From Amoebidium appalachense (Eukaryota > Ichthyosporea): a DNA stretch of 64,000 nucleotides. Within the stretch, counting starts at the first letter, position 1. Each line of letters opens with the position of its first letter. The translations under genes were made by a program, and so were the position numbers. Below are positions 47,525-64,000 of the stretch, one piece after another. The DNA lies in contig CAVNZM010000001.1 in assembly GCA_963693365.1 (NCBI GenBank), positions 21,080,001 through 21,144,000 on the forward strand, in the 5' to 3' direction. The notes beneath the pieces were generated by a model. The model was not told where the DNA came from and did no database searches. It was given only the letters and a program-made list of their open reading frames with translations.

Positions 47525-48670
47525 CTGATTGGTTGACGCCCAAATGGGCGTTCCGAGCCATTCCGCCGCCCATCATCCATGACGGCCACGCCGCCACAGT
47601 GACTCAGAAGGTCGAAGCTTCAGGCGGGATATCGGTCTCGCGTTTTGACCATTCTATATTGCATGTTGTTTGTAAATTAATACATATACATGTGTATATG
47701 GTTGGTTTAATGAAAAGCTCGCCTTCTTTTCTTGCCAGTATATTTGCGCATGCCTCATTATGCGTGCGTTGCACCCAGCAGCACGGCATACTATTTGTGA
47801 TATGATATGCCCCTTTTAGATTGATACCAGATGATCACCTCGGCTCCAGGTACTTTCTCTGCGCTGATTGGCGCAAGGTCATTCATAGATGTATCCATAA
47901 GGCTCCAGGCAGTACGCCAATCGCTCACACTGAGCCGTTCTGGTGCTCGCTAAACCAATCAAGCGTTGCACCCCTTGAAGTTCGATCTTGTTGGCACGTT
48001 TACAAACGTGTGCCGCCTATTTAGTTTCAAATGCTGTATCCACGCACGCAATTTGCGCTAAAGCGCTGAAATAAACGCTTTCTCATCATGTAACTAGGTA
48101 TATAAGGTAATTGCTGACAACGTGGTCTGTTTGGCCATACTATGTACTATAAAATTAAGGTCACTATATCAGTGGTAGCGACGGCACAGTGAGATACAAA
48201 CAGTTTCCACAGATCTGTCTTGTGGGCCAAAACCACTGGCGACCAATCATCAAGCAACACTCCTTCGGCCTCATTCCTTTTGTCACATGCGATGCATTCC
48301 TTTCGCCCATCGATAGACTTCGTGAACCGATCAATGGGCCACGGCCTTCAATGAACCTGTTCACACAACGGCTTGGAGTCAAAGCCAACTCTCTTCTGAT
48401 AACAGTACTAAGATACTGGACTATAAGTGTTATAGAATGGCATAAATTCATTAACGTGTGCGACGGATGTATATGTGATGTGGTTTAATACACATAATAG
48501 CCCAGGGTAAAGTGCATAGGTTCAACGTTATCACAATCACATTATCACACCTCGCTTCAGAAGTTCAGGCTATCTGACAATCAGTTGATTGGTCGTAGTG
48601 ATTCCCGCCCAGCCCAGATCCACCAATCAAAACGGACGCTGTATTCCTGCAGCGCTGGAGGCCAATCAGC
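47525..48670. promoter_or_regulatory. CCAAT-box cluster without a recognised downstream gene
   Basis: CCAAT/ATTGG words at 47525-47532, 47864-47871, 47916-47923, 47954-47960, about 48242, 48586-48592, about 48622 and 48661-48668, in both orientations. The first can serve the C2H2 gene. The others lie 500-1350 bp away and suggest further promoters. Short GC-rich open frames at 48565-48960 have no recognisable domain. Confidence 0.5.
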
Positions 48671-49383
48671 GCGTGGGAGCTTCGTGGGGCCACGGCAAGC
48701 CACGGCACTGTGCCGTTGTTTGTGCGTTGGGCCACACTGCGGCGCGGCGGAGCCACGCGACTGTGTGTAGCCCAAACGTGCAGCCACGGCTGCTGCTCGT
48801 GGCCAGTGCGGCCGACAGCCCGGCATAGCAATGGCCCAGCACACGCAAGCAACTGGCCAGGGCTGGGGCCTGCTGCCAGCTCGGCTGCCAGTAGCTGGTG
48901 GCAGCAGTCGCAGCTGCATGCGTCAGACAAGATCTATGTGGGCGAGTCCCGGCAAACAATTAATATTATCTTCCAAATTATCCAGGCCCTACCACTCGAT
49001 AGCTATAGGTAGGTTGCAGTGTTGTCGATAACTGGCATAGGCCTAGGCAACACAGCTTCACATACGAATGGCAGCCTACTACACATACATGCGCATCAGG
49101 TGGACCGTATGGACACATCCATGGCCAGTCTGCGGCACATGCACACACAAAGCACATGTCACCACACACACATCCATGTGTGTGTATGCGGCACTGCGTG
49201 CGCGCATGAGAATCCACGGTGCATATGCAGTATCATAACACTCATACCGTCGAAGAATACGACAGTGCACACCTGAGAACCCGTGGCCACAAGCACACAT
49301 GTACTTGTCAAACACAGACGTCTCACAGACACGCTGTTCAAGTGATACACACACAAACGCACACGCACACGCGCACGCGCATG

Positions 49384-49547
<164 letters not shown>

Positions 49548-49561
49548 GATAAGTCGACCGT

Positions 49562-49610
49562 GAGCCACTTTAGTGGCGCGAATGGGTCGAAATAGCCACT
49601 AAAGTGGCTC
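49562..49610. repeat. Perfect 16-bp inverted repeat GAGCCACTTTAGTGGC
   Basis: Arms 49562-49577 and 49595-49610 are exact reverse complements with a 17-nt spacer. Each arm is itself nearly palindromic (GCCACT..AGTGGC). A related palindrome, GAGCCACAAAAGTGGCTC, lies at 50395-50412. Confidence 0.95.
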
Positions 49611-50394
49611 GTACCGGACGACCACCCCTGCAGCGCTTTCTTGGTATGCCCAGTCACTCTGCTGAAGTTTCAGGGCCTGCCTTATTTGTCTCTGGACCAA
49701 GGTGATTGGTGTAATAAAAAAGGGCGCTTGCCAACCAACTCGGGGTATCGTGTTTTTTTCGCATTCCTCGGCAGTCGACAGATCGATATCAGCACGATTT
49801 CTGCCGGAAGCGGGTGACCCTACATAGTGAACTCGATGAAAAGTCAACGTAAAGTCTTCAAATTTTGCCGCTAGCATGCTAGCACATTATTCTTTGCTTT
49901 CTGCTACTTTTAAAGGGTTCCGCGCACCTTGAAGCACCTATATTTTGACATAACCGAAAACTTGTCCAGAGGGCCCAGTTTGAGCCGAAACCGCCCGGCC
50001 CGACTGCCGACCATCCATTTCCGGTGCAAGAAGGCCATCCGTTGCAGAACGCTACTTAGTGATCTCAGTGATCATGAAATGTCGACGTAAAACATTCAAA
50101 CTTTGCAGGTAGCATGCCAATACTATCCTCTTTGTTTTCTACTAATTATTTTAGGGCATAGCACACCGTGGGGAGGCAATATGTCGAACATAACCAAAAA
50201 TTCGTCCAGAAAATCAAATTCTTCGCTTGCAACCCCAAGTTCAAGCGCAGTATGAAGCAGACATTAGAGACAAAACTTCGTGTTCTTGGTGTCTGCGTGA
50301 CCATAAGGTTGTCAACAACGTCGGTTTGTAGTTTGTTTTGTGAGTTTTGTATGTTTACTACCACTTGTAGGGTCCGCGCGCAACTAGGTCATTC
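49611..50394 (+). repeat. Diverged direct repeats bounded by GAGCCAC palindromes
   Basis: Sequence around 49830-49990 and 50065-50215 shares ordered words: GTC(A/G)ACGTAAA, TTCAAA(T/C)TTTGC, TAGCATGC, TTTTCTAC, ACATAACC and TCGTCCAGA (or TTGTCCAGA). A third, more diverged partial copy ends with CTACCACTTGTAGGGTCCGCGCGC at about 50357-50380. Period about 235 bp. Short frames (92 and 72 codons, minus) have no recognisable family. Confidence 0.75.
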
Positions 50395-50461
50395 GAGCCA
50401 CAAAAGTGGCTCAGATCGCTGGTCGGCTTATGAAGAGGCACAAAGTTAGGGCCCAACAACA

Positions 50462-50880
50462 TAGATCGGCAGAGTCAATCTGCAAAAAGCAGAATTATTT
50501 TGAGAAAGGCAGAATTATTCTGCAAATAGCGGAATTACTCTGCAAAAAACAGAATTATTCAGCAAAAGCAGAATCACTCTGTTTTTTGTTTTTTTTTAAG
50601 AATTATTCCGCAAAAGCAGAATCACTCTGCTTTTAGCAGAAATATTCTGCTTTTAGCAGAAATATTCTGCTTTTAGCAGAATCATTCCGCAAAAAGCAAA
50701 GTTAGTAGCAGACTAGTTCTGCTTTTAGTAGAATAATTCTGCTTTTAGCAGATTGATTCTGCTGTTTGCAGAATAACAGAATCAGTCTGCTTTTCAAAAA
50801 TATTTCTGGTTTTACCAGAACAATTCTGCCTTCTGCAGCATATTTCTGTTTTTTGCAGATTAATTCTGCTCGGAGAAAGT
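50462..50880. repeat. Palindromic GCAGAAT / ATTCTGC repeat cluster
   Basis: More than 20 copies of GCAGAAT or its complement ATTCTGC, mostly spaced by A- or T-rich linkers so that units such as TTCTGCTTTTAGCAGAA form small hairpins. Two exact tandem AATATTCTGCTTTTAGCAGA units lie near 50640-50680. Confidence 0.9.
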
Positions 50881-50903
50881 TGACTCAGCCGATGTGGTCG
50901 GGT

Positions 50904-50906
<3 letters not shown>

Positions 50907-50948
<42 letters not shown>

Positions 50949-51165
50949 ACACAGGCACACACACACACGTGCACACGCGCACACCCGCGCACGCACGCAC
51001 ACACACACACACACACATACAGCCACAACCACACATACACGCGCGCGCGCGCGCGCACATGCGCGTGCGCGCGCACACACACACACACACAAACACGAAC
51101 ACGTGTGCACACACGCACGCACACATGCTCTAGCGCGCACCGTGCACACACACACACACACATGC

Positions 51166-51218
<53 letters not shown>
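50907..51218. repeat. (CA)n and CG/CA alternating tract
   Basis: CA tracts flank a GCGCGC block (51040-51076). Alternating purine-pyrimidine throughout, so Z-DNA prone. Confidence 0.9.
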
Positions 51219-51219
<1 letters not shown>

Positions 51220-51900
51220 ACACGCACACACACATAGAAGCACACACGCTGCACACCCGCACCATGGTGACCGGGCCTTTCCGACAGTGGTGAAGGAGAA
51301 CAGCAGTGCAGCGCAGATCGCCTCTAGCTAGAGCACTTTGATGTTTACGCTGTGACGTTTAGACAGCCCGAGGACCGGACAACACATCAATTCAACCAGT
51401 GGCTAGCAAATATTTATGTTGCAAACAGGATCCTCGAGTATGCGCGACTTTGAAAAAACACGCACAAAACATAAACGAGGAAAGCCAACAACTGATGTGG
51501 GCAGTACATGGGTTTTTGCACAGCCACTTCGATCAATTTATTTTATGTACATACACACATTCTCACCTGGGTGCATGATCTAAAAGCGAAAAGATTGCTA
51601 CTGGCCACTCTTGATGGTCGAGGTGGTGGGGATGAGGTTAAGTAGAAACTATTGGACTCAAAGGCATCAATGAGCCCCTACCTCAAAACGTACCTGTAAG
51701 GATGCATAGGCGAGGATTGGGGTGATTATTGCAGGAAATCTTAAATCTCGCTTGCCACTGAATACTAAAATATCTAGCACTACAGTAGGACCTTCTCTGA
51801 AAGCGGTCCATACGAATAATAAACTCACAGCAACACTGCTAAGCCAACCGTCTAACCACAGCAGTGTATCACTGTTCATACTGTACCTGCAGGTGTGTAC

Positions 51901-51943
<43 letters not shown>

Positions 51944-52383
51944 ACACACACACCTTTTTATTTGTGTTGTATGTAACCACCCCAACTTATGTAAAGCTTT
52001 GCACATCACCAACTCCGGGTAGTTATGCATGGCTCCGGGTAGACTAAGTTATGCATTGCTCCATAACTCTATCGCTGTCGTGTTACAAGAAGCAACTCGG
52101 CCTAATCAGAGTACGGCAGGTTATTTTTACATGCATGCAGTGCGCACGAGGGGAGTTAAACTGAAAATCTAATGAGGAGGCCTAGAAACGCTTCTTGATA
52201 TGCATGTTTGGCAAGATATTGCTGCCAGCACGGATAGTCTAATAGCTATAATAGCTGATTTTATGCCGCAGGAGAAGCTGCAGGAAGCTTGCCCTGCAGC
52301 CGATGTGAATACATAAAAAAAAACAGTGTGAGCCCCGAATCGATCCCCCCCCCCCCCCCCCCCCCCCCTGCACTCTCTCTCCC

Positions 52384-52414
<31 letters not shown>

Positions 52415-52727
52415 GCACTACATGCTGTCTGCAGAAACCTTCCGCTGTGCATGGCTGTCGACCCTGCAAATTCAGACCCAAGCTCCTCAACTGGTGCGAA
52501 CGGATTTTCCAACCCCCCCCCCCCCCCCCCCCCCCCCCGGGGACCCCCCCGGCCCCCCCCCCCAAAAAGGCTTATTGCATCTCTTGCGAGGAAAAGGGCG
52601 ACCCCCTCTCCCCTGGGAGGGGTGGAAGTTGTCGGGAGTATGTGTCCTATTAGGGGTGGGCGAGGGGGGGGGGGGGGGAGGGAAGGAGGGAGGAGGGGCC
52701 CGGGGAGGGGGGAAGCGTGTGGGTGGG

Positions 52728-52765
<38 letters not shown>

Positions 52766-52911
52766 GGGTGATATTACGTTTTAGGGTGGCAGACGATCAA
52801 GCACCTGGGCCACTCTGTGAGGGTGGGAATAAACTCGGGAAAGGGGCAGATGAGTAAGGATCAACCCACGTTAAAAGCAGGTCGAGGTGGAGGGGAGAAG
52901 GAGGGGGAGCT

Positions 52912-52997
<86 letters not shown>

Positions 52998-54188
52998 GGG
53001 GAGGGGAGGGGGGGGGGGAGGGGGAAGGGGGAAGGGGCCCCTAAGAGCACCTTTGAAGTGCACTGTACTTAGGGCGAGGGGACTCACGGAAAACTCGCCT
53101 TTAGGCTGTGTGTTACATTGTGCGTGTTTTTTTTTTTTTTGGTCAATATGTACCTGCAATATCGCGCGCAAGGGTGTGCCTGTGTGCACGTGGATGAGCA
53201 ACTGTCACATCCCGGATCCCAATTCGGCTTTACCCCGCTCCATGAAATGAAAACAATGTGTGTTCTTTACAACTGTACGTGTGTGCAATGCTCTCTTGAT
53301 GATGTGGGTTGTTGCGTGCCAAGCGTGCTTGCTTTTCTTTTGCCCTGCAGCGGCCGTCCGACGATGATCGTTAGTGCAAACACGAGCCTCAGTGAGCCAC
53401 TGTTACCAGGTTCGAGTTCGTTAGGTTCTCTGCTGTGCATGCGTGCATTCTGTGGTGCTTTTAAGTACTGCACATACAAGTGCATGCCTGAGTGTGTTTG
53501 TGTATCGCAGCCTGTATTAATAGGATACGACAGCCAGAAAACTACCCGTTCAAAATGGTTAACCATCAGGCCGTTGTCTTCAAGGCCCCGATCGGCTGCA
53601 GCAAGTTCAAGCCTTCCATTACCAACCTCCCCCCTCCCCTCTCCCCCCTCCTCCCCCTCCCCCGGCTCCTTCCCTACCTGAATACGCGCTGCTATATTCA
53701 GCCCACGTGCACAAGAAAGGGGGTGAAAACAACAGTCAGCTGGTCCGCGGAATATTTCGGTGACAATCGTCCGGTTACGCGAACACCAATGAACATGTCA
53801 TAGAAGCTGTTGATACAGGGTGCACTATGTCTACATCTACCAATGTTAAGATGCTTATAAAATATATGTAGTTTTATACGAATCAAACAAGGGTACTATA
53901 ATCTTTTAAAACAATGGTGTAGGGCGCTTAAAATGGAGAGTTGCCATTGGGAAGGGGGGCAAATATTACAAAAATAGTTCATGGATAAAGTTTTTAATAC
54001 AGGGGCAACGTTTCCACTAACGCCTTACTTGATTATATTTAGATAATACAAATAAACAAAAATTTATTGAAAACATGAAATACAGTGTGCTACTACCTGT
54101 TAATTATATTATATTTCAGAAACAGTTGTGAGCCATTTGACCTAAATTTACCCTTCTCTAGATCACAGGCATTCAGCATCCATCGGGG
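51219..54188. other. Spacer upstream of TIM17
   Basis: Unique sequence interspersed with C-run (51901-51943), A-run (52384-52411), C-run (52515-52538), G-run (52729-52764), (GT)n (52915-52996) and T-run. An acceptor-like TCGCAG at about 53510 precedes a 98-codon open stretch (to 53803) that I could not assign. No firm gene. Confidence 0.5.
52915..52996. repeat. (GT)n microsatellite
   Basis: About 40 pure GT units. Confidence 0.95.
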
Positions 54189-54197
54189 TATATAAAG
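54189..54197 (+). promoter_or_regulatory. TATA box of TIM17
   Basis: TATATAAAG within GGGGTATATAAAGAAG, 109 nt before the TIM17 start codon. Confidence 0.65.
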
Positions 54198-54305
54198 AAG
54201 TCGAAGAAAGTTGTTGGCTTGCTGTTTGGTGTGAGAGCAATGCCAGCGAGTTTTTCTGGCTAACTAAAGTTTGTAAATCAAAAGTATAGTCATATAAACG
54301 CCATT

Positions 54306-55553
54306 ATGAGTAGTGCCATTACCAAGGTGCCGTGGGGCCGCTACTGCGACAAGGTTGTGCAGGACTTTGGTGGTGGCTTTGTGATGGGCGCTGTGGGCGG
54401 AGGGCTGTACCACTTTGTCAAGGGGGTTGGCAACTCACCGGGCCTGCGTGTAGGTGTGGGAGCAGGCCTTAACGCCATGAAGAAAAGGTATGGTTGTGCG
54501 GTTTTCTACCTTTTGTTACTCATTCATCCTGTTGTTTCGCCATGCATGACAATCGAGATTGCGTCCTTTGCTAAAGGTGCACGTGCCTTGTTACTAGTTG
54601 TCGTTTTCTTACTGACCTTGTAGATCTGGATGAGGAGGAATCGGAGGAGCACGAATCTCACTACATAGCACGAATCTCACTACATAGCACAGGGATCAGC
54701 TTAAGTGGCTAGAAGGTTCGACGTATGTCGCTTATTTTCTTTCTTCTCTTTTTTTGGCATACTTTCCCACGATTTTCAGATTGAAATCAAATTTTCGTCA
54801 CGATTCGTTTCCTATTTCTCTGTACAGGATTATGATAGCCAAGTGGTAGTTCAGCTTCAGAATCCAGGATGTGGTAGTCACTTTGAGTTCTGTCTCCCTG
54901 CGGCTTTGAGATACTTCGTATGCTGCCATCCCGCAGGGTAATATAAATTGCAGTATAGCCTAGGCCTATGAGCCAGCGGGACACTCCTAGGAGACCAAGA
55001 GAGTGGGGCTGTGTGATGTTTTGAGGGTGTTAAATGGATATATATATATAGACTCGGCCTAGTGACTAACGTGACTTTGCGCTTTGCAGAGCACCCGTGA
55101 TTGGGGGCAACTTTGCAGCATATGGCGGCATGTTTGCGGTGTTTGAGATTGGAATAGCACATGCTCGCCAGAAGGAGGACAGCATCAACGCCATTGCCGC
55201 TGGATTTCTGACAAGCGGCGTACTGGCCTGGCGCCTGGGTGCCGGCCCAGCCCTCAAGCAGGCCGTGTATGGAGGTGTGTATCTGCAGGGCTGCCTAAAA
55301 ACATTGCGATAGACATAATTTGGTGCCTTTTTGAGGTCCAACTAGCCTGGAATGTGGGTTGTGCGCATATTAAGGACATTGCGAGTATTGGGCCTTTGTT
55401 TGTGAGTATAATAATTGGTTGTGTGCTGACCCGTGTGCTGTTGCAGCGGCCATCCTTGTAGCCATCGAGGGAATCAACCTTGCCATCATAAGGGCTGTGG
55501 CTGCACGCACCCTCCTGGCCAACGTCCCCGTAAACAGAATTATCCGTCACTAG
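54306..55553 (+). CDS. TIM17: Mitochondrial import inner membrane translocase subunit Tim17
   Basis: Three exons, 54306-54487, 55090-55274 and 55447-55553, join in phase to give 157 aa, the usual Tim17 size. Tim17 is a core subunit of the TIM23 complex that moves presequence proteins across or into the mitochondrial inner membrane. Diagnostic stretches are DFGGGFVMGAVGGGLYHF (about residues 19-36), GNSPG, RAPVIGGNFAAYGGMFAVFE, the R.KED.INAI.AGF segment and AILVAIEGINLAI. Four glycine-zipper membrane helices can be placed. Both introns are short (602 and 172 nt) and lack the long homopolymers seen in neighbouring genes. The start codon is the first ATG after the TATA box at 54189. Confidence 0.95.
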
Positions 55554-57206
55554 TAATTACCAGCTATCATTAGTCCATTTGTGTGCGAATGTTTCGACGC
55601 CACGTGTGAACCACATGCACCTGGTCCAATCAGACAAATGAATGTCCACTACTTGGCCTCTGCTACTGGTTACGTGATTGGAACGAGACTTGCGATACTA
55701 TTGGCAGGTGGGTCTGGTGCAGTCCATTTACGAGGGGATGAGGACACAAACATTGATGAATGCAAAAGTATGCTTGAAAGAATGTATCGGAAACATGCAT
55801 GGATTGGTAGAGCCAACCAGCGGACTGTGTCCGATGAAGCGAATGAATGATGTACAAAACTAATCGAGTGGAGCCATGTGTTCATTTCCATGTGGGTGAT
55901 GATGCCACCATCTGGATGCATACCACCGGCATGCAGCGAGCACTCGTTCTAGAATCCTACAAAGGACCGTATGCATGTACCTACACTGCGTGCTACATGT
56001 GCAATGCATGCATGCACTTGCCACATGCACATACATTTGCTACTGTGACACGTGCATGCATTCGTTACATGTGCATGCATTTGCTACTTGCCCATCATGT
56101 ATTTGCTAAATTTGCTAAAGGTGCATGTATTTGCTACATGTGTATGCATTCATTTGCTACTGTGCATATATCCATCATGCGCGCATGTGTGACTCAAATG
56201 ACATGTGCAAAAAAATCTATCAAGTGTCACCTGTATGGCGCCTCAGCAGGGCACACCACACACATGCGCAGGCCAAATAGTCTTATTACTAAGCCTCGTG
56301 ACACGTGCACATGTACACGGACCTGCGAATGGTAGACTGTCTTGGATCCCACCATGTGCTCGGCCTTTAAAAACTCTCCGTGCATACACAGGTGTATAGC
56401 ATGGCCAGTGTTCTCACATCCTGTCCATCAACTTGAGGCGTACATCCCTGTGCTCGAGGGCATCTCCGTAGAGAATATCCCACTTACTGATCGATATCGA
56501 ACACTATTAAGATTGGCCGTGCCCGTATGCACTCACCTGGCAGCCTCCCTAACACTAAATGCTTGTGGACGGGAACATTACATCCTAGCCCCCCTCCCCC
56601 CCCTCCCCCGGCCAAAAAAACAAAAAAAAAAACATTGCAAGCACGGGGACCGGGTGCCAATTATCACGGTACGTTTGCAATCATGTGCTCATGAATGATA
56701 CACAGAGCTTGGTGCGGCCCTCCTTGCCTGCATGGTGTCACGTGTTGGCCACACACTGCCACGCCAGGTGGTGTGCGTGCACGGCTATGGATATGCCCCC
56801 TGGGCATGGCTAGGGGCTGCCTGCAGCCTGCATTCATCTATGTACACTGTATATATACCTTACTAGAGTTCGTTATCGAAAGTAGCCCCCCCCCCCCCCC
56901 CCCCCCCCCCCCCCCACCCAAAAAAAAAATCAAAAAAAATCCACAATGTTCACCCATTCAAACTACACCTGATACAAACAGTGAAAAAGAGGCTAATAAA
57001 CGTAATAAATAGATCAAATATCAGAACCCCAAACTAAAGCCTGTACAAAGGAAGCACACTCACACCGTGCGTTTGCAATATATTCATACATTCTAACAGC
57101 CCACCGGCACGCCGTAACGTCCATGTGGCCGCATACATTCCATAGCAAACACGTGTACACATTCATGCCATGTGTGGGTGCCACGTGACTGTCACACCCA
57201 CGTGAT
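55554..57206. other. Spacer between TIM17 and CASP 3' end
   Basis: ATTGG/CCAAT words at about 55623, 55677, 55699 and 55802; degenerate TTTGCTACATGTGCATGCAT repeats (56030-56160); C- and A-runs (56886-56938). No coding exon recognised. The genes are convergent, so the CCAAT boxes here are unexplained. Confidence 0.5.
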
Positions 57207-63912
<6,706 letters not shown>

Positions 63913-64000
63913 CTGCAGGCAGTGTCACCACAAGCACACACCACCACATGTGGAAGAGAGAAACCATACCACACGTGGGAGAGAGACACACCACCACACA

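Noticed and set aside
48565-48960. Overlapping minus-strand frames of 97-121 codons
   Set aside because: Several frames are open at once, which reflects GC-rich promoter-like sequence rather than coding constraint.
50462-50880. CRISPR array
   Set aside because: Repeats are short, in both orientations and irregularly spaced, without unique spacers of constant length, and the DNA is eukaryotic.
53492-53803. Possible exon after TCGCAG at about 53510
   Set aside because: Open and somewhat protein-like, but no partner exon, domain or start was found, so it is mentioned only in the spacer entry.

Overview
This window is nuclear DNA of a eukaryote with intron-rich, GC-rich genes and an extreme load of simple-sequence DNA. 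Coding exons are short and GC-rich, with clean GT...AG boundaries. Introns and spacers are filled with (CA)n/(GT)n, (CT)n, (CCCT)n, homopolymeric G/C runs of 20-67 bases, and many minisatellites. Promoters carry CCAAT (ATTGG) boxes and a few TATA boxes. No bacterial operons, CRISPR arrays or organellar genes are seen. The proteins (PIG-O, CASP, TIM17, an RBR E3 ligase, a patatin-like lipase, an mpaB/rubber-oxygenase family protein) are pan-eukaryotic. A unicellular holozoan or an alga is possible, but the sequence alone does not fix the lineage.

Layout. 1-4.6 kb: microsatellite desert, including about 1.1 kb of (CCCT)n. 4.6-7.0 kb: a 5'-truncated LINE with an open reverse-transcriptase frame and a poly-A tail. 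7.0-10.1 kb: repeats and one doubtful coding stretch. 10.1-11.1 kb (-): RBR-type RING protein. 15.4-20.05 kb (+): six-exon single-pass membrane protein with a PKD/cadherin-like ectodomain, a Thr-rich stalk and a PPxY-bearing tail. 21.0-23.6 kb (-): five-exon patatin-like phospholipase. 23.6-29.7 kb: repeats and a CCAAT-rich block. 29.7-30.9 kb (-): intronless mpaB-like oxygenase, divergent from 31.6-42.8 kb (+): fifteen-exon PIGO. 42.9-46.3 kb: AT-rich repeat-bearing island. 46.7-47.3 kb (-): intronless C2H2 factor with an acidic tail. 47.5-48.7 kb: CCAAT-box cluster without a recognised gene. 49.4-51.2 kb: (CA)n, a hairpin-bounded repeat block and a palindromic GCAGAAT satellite. 54.3-55.55 kb (+): three-exon TIM17. 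57.2-63.9 kb (-): 3' two-thirds or less of a CASP golgin gene, running off the right edge.

Exon models were built by hand and checked by splice phase. In PIGO, PNPLA, TIM17, the membrane protein and CASP every junction keeps frame, except for one G-tract frameshift inside PIGO exon 6. The genes do not form an obvious pathway. PIGO acts in the ER, CASP in the Golgi and TIM17 in the mitochondrial inner membrane; the others are membrane, lipid or ubiquitin related. The most unusual signals are in the introns. Minisatellites abut or include splice sites, PIGO intron 5 is 951 nt long, divisible by 3 and stop-free, and G-runs near donors often face C-runs near acceptors on the sense strand.
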